Source: G965214625 sp965214625 (GTDB taxonomy: Bacteria > Pseudomonadota > Gammaproteobacteria > Arenicellales > Poriferihabitantaceae). From it: a stretch of 64,000 nucleotides of DNA. Position 1 is the stretch's first letter; every line of letters begins with the position of its first letter. The position numbers and the translations under genes were made by a program. This document shows, piece by piece, positions 54,410 through 62,842 of the stretch. The notes below the pieces were generated by a model. The model did not search any database. It was not told the origin of the DNA and saw only the letters and a list, made by a program, of their open reading frames with translations. Location of the stretch: assembly GCA_965214625.1 (NCBI GenBank), contig OZ243962.1, positions 1,302,001-1,366,000 on the forward strand. Direction: 5' to 3'.

Positions 54410-55165
54410 TCAGGGTAATGGAACCTGCCCCTCATCTTCATCCGCTCGTTTTGGATAAATCAAAAAAAGGGAAAAGTACGGCCCCGGCTTATCATCCAGT
54501 CGGGTCAAATCCCTGACGAGCCGCTGCTTATCGTGCCCCACATATTCAATATAGCACCCCTGTTTGATCCGCCCCGATTGAGCGATGAGCTGCAGTATTT
54601 GCCGGCGTCGACGACCGGCCTTCATGATCACGACGTTATCAAACGAGTTCAAGGCACTGAGGATCTCATCATCCTGATGACGACCTGACAAAATAGCAAT
54701 ATTTTCTGCCAGTCTTCCCAAGGGCCGCCCGATCATTGCTGAACCGGCATTAATCGAATTCACACCCGGAACGACTTCCACGGCGTATTTATCGACCAGG
54801 CGATCATGCAAATTGGCAAACGAGCCAAAGAAAAATGGATCCCCCTCACAGACAAAAACGACATTCTTTGACTGAGCCAGATAATGGGAAATCGCTTGTG
54901 CCGCCTCATCATAAATCCGGTTCGCCGTATCACGATGGTCACACATGGGCATCACGATAGGATATTCACTGAAACGGCCGCCCTGCCTGTCGCAGACAAT
55001 CTCCTTGACAATGCCCATCGCCATGGAGTCACCCTGTGCATTACAGATATAGGCTAATACCTCACAGTGGCGAATCAACCGAATGGCTTTTTGTGTGATC
55101 AATTCCGGATCACCCGGCCCGACACCCACGCCGTAAAATGTACCTGTTGTCACCGCTGTCCCCAT
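54410..55165 (-). CDS. cobI: Precorrin-2 C20-methyltransferase
   Basis: A 251-residue methyltransferase that turns precorrin-2 into precorrin-3A. GTFYGVGVGPGDPELITQKA is the CobI/CbiL start; CEGDPFFFGSFANLHDRL and PGVNSINAGSAMIGRPLG are the other family blocks. The ATG at 55165 heads the minus-strand unit cobI-(gap)-cobJ-cobM-cobW-cobN-cysG. The C-terminus is acidic (DEDEGQVPLP). Confidence 0.95.
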   Translation of the reverse strand: MGTAVTTGTFYGVGVGPGDPELITQKAIRLIRHCEVLAYICNAQGDSMAMGIVKEIVCDRQGGRFSEYPIVMPMCDHRDTANRIYDEAAQAISHYLAQSKNVVFVCEGDPFFFGSFANLHDRLVDKYAVEVVPGVNSINAGSAMIGRPLGRLAENIAILSGRHQDDEILSALNSFDNVVIMKAGRRRRQILQLIAQSGRIKQGCYIEYVGHDKQRLVRDLTRLDDKPGPYFSLFLIYPKRADEDEGQVPLP

Positions 55166-55417
55166 GATGGATCACTCTTTAATTGTCTGGATTTCCCAGG
55201 CAAGGCTGAAAAATCAACGATCAGGCTGAACGATCCTGTCTTCATACCCCTCGGATCCATTTCAACCAATCTGATGCCCTCTGTTTCATGTTATTCAAGC
55301 CTGCCGGATTATGGTCGATTCCCGGTGCCAGGCACAAGTCAACCAGAGTGCTCGCTGCGAGCGGATCGATGGATATCTTGAGACAACTCCGCTACCTCCG
55401 AGCGGGAGTGCGAGCCG

Positions 55418-57016
55418 TTATTCGACAATAATCCGTCCATCGAGACTCGGTGTGTACGGACTGTGGGCGGCAAGGTATTCAGCAACAACCTCCGCGAGGT
55501 CCGGCCCAAAATCATAGGCATTCATGGCCTTCTTTACAAAGACCCCATAGCCGTCTGCGCCACTGTGCAGGAAATCATTGGAAACGATACGGTACCTTGC
55601 CTCCGGATTAATCGGAACCCATTCCCGATTCTGCATCACCTCGACATCCGAAACACGCCCCTCATTCGGTTGTCGGGACAGGGTATAGCGGTAACGCAAT
55701 CCGGCCACTTGCGGAAACCGTCCCGCACCCTCCTCAACCTGGCTGACACCGGACTCAAGCGTCGCCACAACATCCGCGCCCGTGAGTTCGAATCTCGAAA
55801 GCAGATCCTGAAACGGGAGTACGGCAAGCACCTCACCCATTGTAATCGGACCCTGATCAATGGAAGCACGCAGCCCGCCCCCATTGGTTATCGCGATATC
55901 GGCTTCCCGGGGCTTCATCCACGCCAGCATGGCATCGGCAACCAGATTGCCGATTTCACATTCCCGGCTGCGACAACGCGCGCGACTGCCATCAATCGGG
56001 GCCGTTGCCTCGGCCACGACTCGTTGATGGAATTCGGCAAGTGGGGCAGCCAGCACCGCAATACGCGCCTTGAGCGTATCATCTTCGGGAATAGTGCTGT
56101 CGATCAGCAACGGCTCACCGGCCGCTTCGATGATAGTACCCTCATCGTCAAAGGAAACCTCAAGTCGGCCGAGATACTTGCCATAGGCATAGGCCTGTAC
56201 AATCGCGGTACGCCCGCCGTCTGGACTCGTAATCCAGGTCGGATAGGGACCCTCGGCCTGATTAGATACATTCGAAAGCAGGGTATTCGAATGACCGCCG
56301 ACAATGACATCAATACCCTCAACCACCGTGGCGATATGCCGGTCAATCTTGTAACCGGAATGGGACAGTACGATGATACGGTCAATCCCCTGAGCGGAAA
56401 GCTTCGCGATTTCACCGCGTAGTGCCTCAGCCGGATCGATAAACCGAACATGTGGTCCCGGCGCCGCGATCTCCGGCGTATCCTCGGGCGTGAGGCCGAT
56501 CAACCCGTAACGATAACCGCCACGCTCAATGACCGTCGATGGCATCAGTACCCCCGCAAGCGCGGGCTCAGCCGAGACATCGGCGTTGGCCATGAGGACG
56601 GGGAAATTGACGGCGTCGATGAAACCACGCAGCACTTGCGGACCATCGTCGAATTCGTGGTTGCCGACGGTCATCGCATCGTAACCAAGCGTATTCATGA
56701 TCTCGGCAGTGGCTTTCCCCTTGTACCGGGTATAAAACAACGAGCCCTGGAACTGATCGCCCCCATCAACAAGAAGGGTGTTCAGCGCTTCCACCCGCGC
56801 ATTGCAGATCGCCGTCATCAGGCGGGCGGCGCCTCCGAAGCAGTCTCCTGCCGTATTCTCCTGTGCTGAACAGCGGCCATCATATTGGTTGATCGGCTTT
56901 ATACGGGAATGGAAATCGTTGGTATGCAGAATCGTCAATCTCTCGGCATGGACACTGATCGCAAATAACAATGCCATTGCAATAAACGGGATGTAGAGGA
57001 GGGTCATAAAAGTCAT
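55418..57016 (-). CDS. Secreted 5'-nucleotidase / UshA-like phosphoesterase
   Basis: A 532-residue exported metallophosphoesterase. A signal peptide ends near VHA/ERLTI. The metal site is LTILHTNDFHSR, VDGGDQFQGS, GNHEFDDG and GGHSNTLL; the C-terminal substrate domain has AITNGGGLRASIDQGPITMG and FLHSGADGYGVF. It should hydrolyse nucleotides or other phosphate esters in the periplasm. Two ATGs (57016, 57007) can serve as start; GAGAG stands before both. It lies inside the cobalamin cluster on the same strand as cobI, 252 bases ahead of it, but its exported nature argues against a step in corrin synthesis. Confidence 0.88.
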   Translation of the reverse strand: MTFMTLLYIPFIAMALLFAISVHAERLTILHTNDFHSRIKPINQYDGRCSAQENTAGDCFGGAARLMTAICNARVEALNTLLVDGGDQFQGSLFYTRYKGKATAEIMNTLGYDAMTVGNHEFDDGPQVLRGFIDAVNFPVLMANADVSAEPALAGVLMPSTVIERGGYRYGLIGLTPEDTPEIAAPGPHVRFIDPAEALRGEIAKLSAQGIDRIIVLSHSGYKIDRHIATVVEGIDVIVGGHSNTLLSNVSNQAEGPYPTWITSPDGGRTAIVQAYAYGKYLGRLEVSFDDEGTIIEAAGEPLLIDSTIPEDDTLKARIAVLAAPLAEFHQRVVAEATAPIDGSRARCRSRECEIGNLVADAMLAWMKPREADIAITNGGGLRASIDQGPITMGEVLAVLPFQDLLSRFELTGADVVATLESGVSQVEEGAGRFPQVAGLRYRYTLSRQPNEGRVSDVEVMQNREWVPINPEARYRIVSNDFLHSGADGYGVFVKKAMNAYDFGPDLAEVVAEYLAAHSPYTPSLDGRIIVE

Positions 57017-57315
57017 CTCTCTTGCAGCAAGCTATTCTCGTTCTCGACATCATAAGCGCTTTGGGTGTGAGAGAACATGAGATGAATACCGGTTGAATGG
57101 GTTCCTTGGAATATCAGACTCCTGCGAACACCTTGATTAATGATCATGGGTCGTCCAATTGTGATGATTTCAGGACGTGCCCAGCTGGAAAGTACCGAAT
57201 TGGTCGGGCGAGATCAAGGCTATTGTTCCGTGTGTTAGCAGCCGTGTGTCAGCAGCTTGATTGCATTGATATCACGATGTAAATTTGACCGTTCCGATCT
57301 TTAGAGGACATATCC
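57017..57315. other. 299-base gap, no gene seen
   Basis: The stretch separates the divergent nucleotidase and antitoxin genes. It should hold both promoters; no element is clear enough to name. No coding-like frame is present. Confidence 0.4.
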
Positions 57316-57558
57316 ATGGCAAGCATCACGATCCGCAATCTCGACGACAATGTAAAGACACGGCTGCGTGTGCGGGCGGCGGACAATGGTCGTTCCATGG
57401 AAGAAGAAGCTCGGTTGATTCTGAGAAAGGCCGTAGAACCAAATAGAGCCCGCCGGAATCTCGCGAGTGCCATACGAGCCCGAATCACGCCCCTCAGTGG
57501 CGTGGACCTGACGTTGCCATCACGTGGGCCGGGACGCGAACCACCCTCTTTCGATTGA
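57316..57558 (+). CDS. FitA/VapB-type antitoxin, ribbon-helix-helix
   Basis: An 80-residue antitoxin of the FitA-like group. MASITIRNLDDNVKTRLRVR is the ribbon-helix-helix DNA-binding start, and NGRSMEEEARLILRKAV is the second helix. The C-terminal half should wrap the PIN toxin. AGAGGA stands 7 bases before the ATG. Its stop overlaps a TTG that opens the toxin frame (TTGA), but that toxin is broken, so this is now an orphan antitoxin that may still repress its promoter. Confidence 0.87.
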   Translation: MASITIRNLDDNVKTRLRVRAADNGRSMEEEARLILRKAVEPNRARRNLASAIRARITPLSGVDLTLPSRGPGREPPSFD

Positions 57559-57845
57559 ATCGAGCCATCGCTGTACTGCTGGACACCAATATCGTCTCTG
57601 AACTCCTGCGCCCATCGCCGGGTCCGGCAGTCGGGAAATATCCGGCGATGGACTTGTATTTCTCGGCGATCAGCGAAGCGGAGTTGTGATATGGCGTTGC
57701 CATTCTGCCTGTAGGCCCACGTCGGGATATGCTTGCCCTAGCGATCAAAACAATTCTGTGAGAGGATTTCGACGACCGGATTGGGATGCTACGCAGGCTG
57801 ATTACATTATCTCAGAGCGACGAATACATCGAGTTCCACAGCTGA
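57555..57845 (+). pseudogene. FitB/VapC-type PIN toxin, broken by two stops
   Basis: Read in one frame from the TTG at 57555, the segment encodes VLLDTNIVSELLRPSPGPAV, DLYFSAISEAEL, a TGA at 57687-57689, YGVAILPVGPRRDMLALAIK, a second TGA at 57759-57761, then EDFDDRIGML. These are the successive blocks of a FitB-type PIN ribonuclease, including the first catalytic Asp (LLDTN) and the Glu of AEL. About five residues are missing before DLYF, and everything after DRIGML, including the remaining acidic residues, is gone. It cannot make an active toxin. Confidence 0.85.
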
Positions 57846-57873
57846 GCGGAGGCTCTGTTTGTCAGCGCCTGTT

Positions 57874-58515
57874 TTAGAAAAAGAGACCCTGCTTGAGCCG
57901 CATGATGGTATTCAATGTGCCCGCCGCCAGCGCACTGCCACCCGCCCGCCCTTGTATCGTGATGCATTCCACACCAAGATCCTGATAGTGTTGCCAAAGA
58001 TACCGTTTTGACTGGGCCGCGCCCACGAAGCCGACGGGCATGCCAATGACCAACGCCGGCTTCGCCACACCCGCTTCCAGCATTTCCATCAATCGGTACA
58101 GGGCCGTCGGGGCATTCCCGATAAGGGCAATCGCACCACGAAGATGAGGTTCCCAATGGGAGAGCGCTGACATGGTACGGGTTTCGCCCCGCTGTCGGGC
58201 CCGCTCCGGTACATTTTTTTCATTGAGAAAGCACAATGGTTCATCGTTCAAAAACCGCTTCGTCAGACCCTGTTTGACCATTTCCACATCACAAAGGACC
58301 GGGGTGTTCAAAGTCAGTGCCTCAATCCCCTTTTGCACCGCATGGTCGCTGATTCGTATCTGCTGTGCCAAGGCGAGATTGCCACTGGTGTGGACCAGCC
58401 GCATGACAACCTGTTGCTGCAAGCGATCAAACCCGCTCAAATCAACCTCATTTCGGATGATACCAAACGATTTTTCTTCGATTTCGGTGGGGTTTGTAAG
58501 ATATTTTTCCATCAT
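57874..58515 (-). CDS. cobH: Precorrin-8X methylmutase
   Basis: A 213-residue isomerase that moves the C11 methyl to C12, yielding hydrogenobyrinate. IEEKSFGIIRNEVD at the start, MRLVHTSGN, and GNAPTALYRLMEML with GMPVGFVGAAQSK are CobH/CbiC signatures; the His of LVHTSG is the proton-handling residue in the family. In-frame ATGs at 58536, 58515 and 58512 compete; I chose 58515 because it gives the usual length. It ends the nicO-cbiD-cobK-cobH unit, 145 bases after cobK. Confidence 0.94.
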   Translation of the reverse strand: MMEKYLTNPTEIEEKSFGIIRNEVDLSGFDRLQQQVVMRLVHTSGNLALAQQIRISDHAVQKGIEALTLNTPVLCDVEMVKQGLTKRFLNDEPLCFLNEKNVPERARQRGETRTMSALSHWEPHLRGAIALIGNAPTALYRLMEMLEAGVAKPALVIGMPVGFVGAAQSKRYLWQHYQDLGVECITIQGRAGGSALAAGTLNTIMRLKQGLFF

Positions 58516-58660
58516 ACAGAGCAACAGACGCATCACAAAAGCCGGTCAGGCTCCCTTTGAACCCGACGTTGGCTGATCAAGGGAATATCCAGCCACACTG
58601 GGCGACCATCGCATGTAAATGCCCTCCCAACGCGGCCCGCCGGGACCTGATCGATTTGAT

Positions 58661-59428
58661 TCATCCCTCCGGGCTGCCCGTTCTGCTGTGGCGAAACACG
58701 GCCAATTCGGCAACCAGGTCTTCGGGTTGATCGAAGCATCGGTCCGCCTCAGGCAGATCAGGTCTCGACTGGATGTAAACGGGGATGCCCAGATCCATCG
58801 CTGCATCCAGTTTTCGCTGTACCCTGTGACACCCGCTGTCCTTGGTGATCAATGCATCAACATGATATTGCTTCATGAGTCTCAGTTCGTCCCGATAGTC
58901 AAAGGGTCCAACTGCGGTAATCATCGTGACATTGGCGACAGGTGGCTGTTGAATGGCGGACCGGACCACCCAGTGCTGCGACTCAGGTTGGCGATGTCTC
59001 TGATCAAGCGCACTGCGTCCAATGCTGAAAAAAGGGCGTTTGTGGCTGCTGATTTTTTCCATCAGGTCATCCCAATCGTCATACCACTGCCAATTGGTAT
59101 ACCGGCTGAGATCCCAACCGGCACGGTGATAGCGCCAACAGGGTATTCGGGTTTTTTGGCCGGCCGTGACCGCGTGCGAGGAAATGTCGGTCGCATAGGG
59201 ATGGGTCGCATCCACGATCAGATCGATGCGCTTTCGAATCAGGAATTTCACCATGCCCTCGATCCCGTCAAGGCGGCCCTCGCTGAACCCTCCGATATGC
59301 AGTTCACAATCCAGCTCAGGCTGGCGAACCAGCCCGACAATACTGTAGATGACTTCCATGCCCTGGTTCAGCAGTTGTTTTGCAAGCTGCTTGGATTCGG
59401 CAATCCCCCCGAGAACCAGCAGCTTCAC
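58661..59428 (-). CDS. cobK: Precorrin-6A reductase
   Basis: A 255-residue NADPH-dependent reductase. KLLVLGGIAESKQLAKQL is the N-terminal nucleotide-binding fold, DATHPYATDISSHAV is the family signature, and TKDSGCHRVQRKLDAA ends the substrate site. The start is GTG at 59428, overlapping the cbiD stop as GTGA; the frame is open slightly further without similarity. Sequence does not tell precorrin-6A from cobalt-precorrin-6A reductase; CobN in the cluster favours the former. Confidence 0.93.
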   Translation of the reverse strand: MKLLVLGGIAESKQLAKQLLNQGMEVIYSIVGLVRQPELDCELHIGGFSEGRLDGIEGMVKFLIRKRIDLIVDATHPYATDISSHAVTAGQKTRIPCWRYHRAGWDLSRYTNWQWYDDWDDLMEKISSHKRPFFSIGRSALDQRHRQPESQHWVVRSAIQQPPVANVTMITAVGPFDYRDELRLMKQYHVDALITKDSGCHRVQRKLDAAMDLGIPVYIQSRPDLPEADRCFDQPEDLVAELAVFRHSRTGSPEG

Positions 59429-60528
59429 TGTCCGGTCCCCAGACTGTTGCCGACACAATGGCCCGTTCTATCGACACAGTACACATCAATCGCCAGTTGA
59501 TGACGGACCACTTGCAACGCAGTGTGTTGCGCCAACCGACTGATCCTGTCCGCCAGCGGAATCCCGTCTGATTGACAATAATCGAGTGCCTCAAGGCTGG
59601 TATTGGCTTCCTTGACGGCCTTGGTAACATCGGAGGCCGCTCCCAGCTGTTGGGCCTGATCGGCCAAAAACCCGAAGTCGATGCTTGAGTCCTTGCTATG
59701 CAAGGAACGATGTCCGGCGGCCATCTTGGTCATTTTCCCGAACCCGCCGCAGATCGACAATTTCTTCATCGGCACTTTTCTCAGGTACTTGAGCACAGCT
59801 CCGGAAAAATCCCCCATTTCAACCAGTGCCATGTCCTGCAGATGCAACTGCCGCTGGATATACTGTTCACTGGTGGAACCGGTACTGGCGGCGATGTGAT
59901 CGAGACCATTGGCATGCGCCACATCAATCGAATTGTGAATCGAGGCAATGTAGGCTGAACATGAAAAGGGTCTGACAATACCGGTCGTCCCCAGGACCGA
60001 CAACCCCCCGACAATACCCAGTCGGCCATTCATCGTCTTAAGGGCAATGCTTTCCCCGTCAACGATGCCGATATGCACCTCGAAACCGCCCTGAAATGTC
60101 TCTTTGCGTGCCAATTGCACAAGATGTTCGGTGATCATCTGCCTCGGCACCGGATTAATGGCCGGTTCTCCGACCGCCAGACACAACCCCTTTCTCGTGA
60201 TCGTTCCCACGCCCTCAGCGGCATGAAAACGCACCCCCGGCTGCGACGACAGACTGACCTCGGCAAAAACCGTTGCACCATGGGTTGCGTCCGGATCGTC
60301 ACCCGCATCCTTGATCGTACTTGCTTTGGCCCGATTCGGGTGCAGCACCTCACAGGTTTGAAGCTCGAACGTCACCTTCTGCCCTCTGGGCAGGTGAATC
60401 GTCACCGTCCGGTCACAGCCCTGCCCTAACAGGCACCGGGCAGCAGCCAATGCCGTCGCCGTTGCACATGCTCCGGTGGTGTAGCCACTTTTAAGTGGGC
60501 GTTTCTGTTCGCCAGATTCGTGTCGCAT
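59425..60528 (-). CDS. cbiD: CbiD-type C1-methyltransferase (precorrin-5 step)
   Basis: A 367-residue SAM-dependent methyltransferase of the CbiD family, unrelated in fold to the other corrin methylases. KSGYTTGACATATALAAARC is the signature at the N-terminus; GTTGIVRPFSCSAYIASI and ICGGFGKMTKMAAGH are further blocks. CbiD belongs to the anaerobic route but replaces CobF in many organisms with CobN, including Pseudomonas. The ATG at 60528 gives MRHESGEQKRPLKSG and sits 10 bases after the transporter stop; the open frame to 60618 overlaps that gene. Confidence 0.93.
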   Translation of the reverse strand: MRHESGEQKRPLKSGYTTGACATATALAAARCLLGQGCDRTVTIHLPRGQKVTFELQTCEVLHPNRAKASTIKDAGDDPDATHGATVFAEVSLSSQPGVRFHAAEGVGTITRKGLCLAVGEPAINPVPRQMITEHLVQLARKETFQGGFEVHIGIVDGESIALKTMNGRLGIVGGLSVLGTTGIVRPFSCSAYIASIHNSIDVAHANGLDHIAASTGSTSEQYIQRQLHLQDMALVEMGDFSGAVLKYLRKVPMKKLSICGGFGKMTKMAAGHRSLHSKDSSIDFGFLADQAQQLGAASDVTKAVKEANTSLEALDYCQSDGIPLADRISRLAQHTALQVVRHQLAIDVYCVDRTGHCVGNSLGTGQ

Positions 60529-60538
60529 CACATCAATC

Positions 60539-61216
60539 TCAGGCCAATAGCCAATAGCTTCCAAATCCAATCGAAAGCACGGCAATCGCTGATCGACTCC
60601 ATTGATAGACCCTTTCACCCAACCTGATCAGTCGACTTTGCACATAGCCGAAACCCAGCCCGAACACAATCATCGTCATCAGCACACCCAGCGAAAACAG
60701 GGCAACATAACCCAAGGCGAACCAGGCATTGCTCGACTCCATGGCCGGAACCAGTGCCATGACAGGGGCACTGCCGGCGAGACCGTGGGTCACGCCCACC
60801 AGAACCGGTTGGTGGTTATGCTCCTTTTTGTGCCTGTGTGACAGGTGGACATGGGTAATATCCTGATGGCTGTGGACCGGGAAATAGAGTTTGCCGGAAC
60901 AGATATGCCACAAAATCCAGGCACCCATGGCGATCAGTATCACACCGATCAATTTCTCGGCCAGCTGTGAGACCACGGCGGGAAGCTCCACGCCGATAAA
61001 AATCAGCAGGGCCGTCAGCAGCAACAAGGTGCATCCGTGACCCACTGCCCAGGCCCCGCAAAACCGGATCATCTCGAGTGCCCGCCAGGACTTTTTTCGC
61101 TGTTTTTTATTGGCAGCAAGCACTGAAACGGCCATGATGTGGTCAGCATCCATGGCATGCAGCCATCCGAGACCGAGTCCCAGAACCAGGATGCTGTGTA
61201 AGGGTTGTAACTCCAT
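60539..61216 (-). CDS. NicO/UreH-like nickel-cobalt transporter
   Basis: A 225-residue membrane protein with about six helices. HAMDADHI at residues 20-27 is the metal-site motif (HxxxDH) of nickel/cobalt permeases. Residues 115-135 form a histidine-rich loop (HSHQDITHVHLSHRHKKEHNH is the core). Placement as first gene of the cbiD-cobK-cobH unit argues for cobalt import for B12, or export control of excess metal. The ATG at 61216 gives a normal N-terminal helix. A 102-base region separates it from the divergent cobB. Confidence 0.82.
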   Translation of the reverse strand: MELQPLHSILVLGLGLGWLHAMDADHIMAVSVLAANKKQRKKSWRALEMIRFCGAWAVGHGCTLLLLTALLIFIGVELPAVVSQLAEKLIGVILIAMGAWILWHICSGKLYFPVHSHQDITHVHLSHRHKKEHNHQPVLVGVTHGLAGSAPVMALVPAMESSNAWFALGYVALFSLGVLMTMIVFGLGFGYVQSRLIRLGERVYQWSRSAIAVLSIGFGSYWLLA

Positions 61217-61318
61217 GTCGCAAAGCCGTGTCGCGAATTCTTATAGTAAACTATTGTAAGGAATTCCCGTCAGGACAGCCATCATCTGTACGACTATTGT
61301 CAATTAAAACGTTCATCC

Positions 61319-62683
61319 ATGCCGCCTGTGCCAATGACCTCCTGCAAAGCGATCATGATCGCCTCACCGGGCTCAAGACAGGGTAAAACCCTGCTCACGG
61401 CCACCCTGGCAAGACGCGCTGTCAATCAGGGTTATCGGGTTCAGGTATTCAAAATGGGCCCGGATTACCTCGACCCGACCATTCTTGAACAGGCCTCGAA
61501 AAACACCGTCTACAATCTCGACTTATGGATGATGGGAGAATCCCATTGTCGACAATTGCTGTATCAGGCGGCAAAACATCATGACATTATTCTGGTGGAA
61601 AGCCTGATGGGGCTCCATGACCACCACCCGAGCAGTGCACACCTTGCGGCCTTGTTCCGCCTGCCTGTTTTATTGGTCATCAATGTCGCCAAGCTGGCCC
61701 AAACGTCAGCAGCCATTGTTCATGGCCTGAAAAACAACCCGGGTTCTCATCCCCAACCAACCATTTACGGGGTCATCGGCAATTGCGTGGGCAGTGACAA
61801 TCACCACCGCCTGCTTCATGACAGTATCACGTCAGTTTCGCATTACATCGGAAGTATTCGCCGAGACGATTCGATGCACCTGCCACAACGTCACTTGGGA
61901 CTGGTACAGGGTCGCGAAATTGACGATCTGGACAACCGGCTCAATCACGCCGCCCGGTGGCTGGACCGGTGTCACATCGACCTGGCCCTGCCCACGGTCC
62001 GGTTTACTGGCGCACCATCAATCGCCGATCCAGCCAAACCCCTTGCCGGTACCACGATTGCGGTCGCCAAGGACGCTGCATTTGGATTCATCTATGCCGA
62101 GAATATTGAGACATTGAACCGCCTGGGGGCGAGTTGCCTTTATTTTTCTCCGCTAAACAACGAGCCGGTGCCCCCCTGTGATGCGCTGTGGCTGCCCGGG
62201 GGTTATCCGGAACTTCACCTGCCCAGGCTCACCCAACACCGGCAAACACAGGCATCGATCAAACAACACTGTATGGATGACAAACCGGTGTTGGCCGAAT
62301 GCGGGGGAATGATGTATCTCGGTCGGTCCATCCGTGATCTGTCAGGGTCGGTGTGGAAGATGTGCGATGCTTTCGAATTCGATTGCCAACTGCACAACCG
62401 ATTCCAGCGTGTCGGTTTACAACGCCTGGCCACTGAATGCGGGACCATCAAAGGGCATTCTTTCCATCATTCCAGCCTCAGGACCCGGATGAAGCCAACG
62501 TATCACGCCCAAACACAGGACGGGCAAACCGGGGAAAATATTTATGTGCGGGGGAACACCCACCTGTCCTATTTGCATTATTATTTTCGTTCCAACCCGC
62601 AGTTCATCAGCACCCTGTTCAATCCCGCATCAACCGCCGACGCCCGGTCGCCACGAATGAGCCAAGGAGGGGACGATGATTGA
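61319..62683 (+). CDS. cobB: CobB/CbiA-type a,c-diamide synthase, paralogue 1
   Basis: A 454-residue glutamine-dependent amidase. ATP site: ASPGSRQGKTLLTATLA; KMGPDYLDPTILEQAS is the substrate block; the amidotransferase half has ALWLPGGYPELHLP, LAECGGMMYLGRS with the nucleophilic Cys, and KGHSFHHSSL with the His. The conserved EGVMGxxDG is altered to ESLMGLHDHHPSSA, and VIDAxxMAQ to VINVAKLAQ, so it has diverged from the paralogue at 62843-64000. It may keep the usual a,c-diamidation or have another corrinoid or tetrapyrrole substrate. It faces nicO divergently and the second paralogue convergently. Confidence 0.88.
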   Translation: MPPVPMTSCKAIMIASPGSRQGKTLLTATLARRAVNQGYRVQVFKMGPDYLDPTILEQASKNTVYNLDLWMMGESHCRQLLYQAAKHHDIILVESLMGLHDHHPSSAHLAALFRLPVLLVINVAKLAQTSAAIVHGLKNNPGSHPQPTIYGVIGNCVGSDNHHRLLHDSITSVSHYIGSIRRDDSMHLPQRHLGLVQGREIDDLDNRLNHAARWLDRCHIDLALPTVRFTGAPSIADPAKPLAGTTIAVAKDAAFGFIYAENIETLNRLGASCLYFSPLNNEPVPPCDALWLPGGYPELHLPRLTQHRQTQASIKQHCMDDKPVLAECGGMMYLGRSIRDLSGSVWKMCDAFEFDCQLHNRFQRVGLQRLATECGTIKGHSFHHSSLRTRMKPTYHAQTQDGQTGENIYVRGNTHLSYLHYYFRSNPQFISTLFNPASTADARSPRMSQGGDDD

Positions 62684-62842
62684 TTGGCGCCCCGCGACAC
62701 CGGTGTCTCGACTGACTGCAGTCCACGGCACGCCCTTGTACAACCAAGGCCATCGTTGTTCCATCAAATGCCTCACCCGTGGTTCGAGAAGCCGCTCTGG
62801 TGGTCGACGCAGACCGCGGTCATGGCCCGGGGCGGATCCGGA

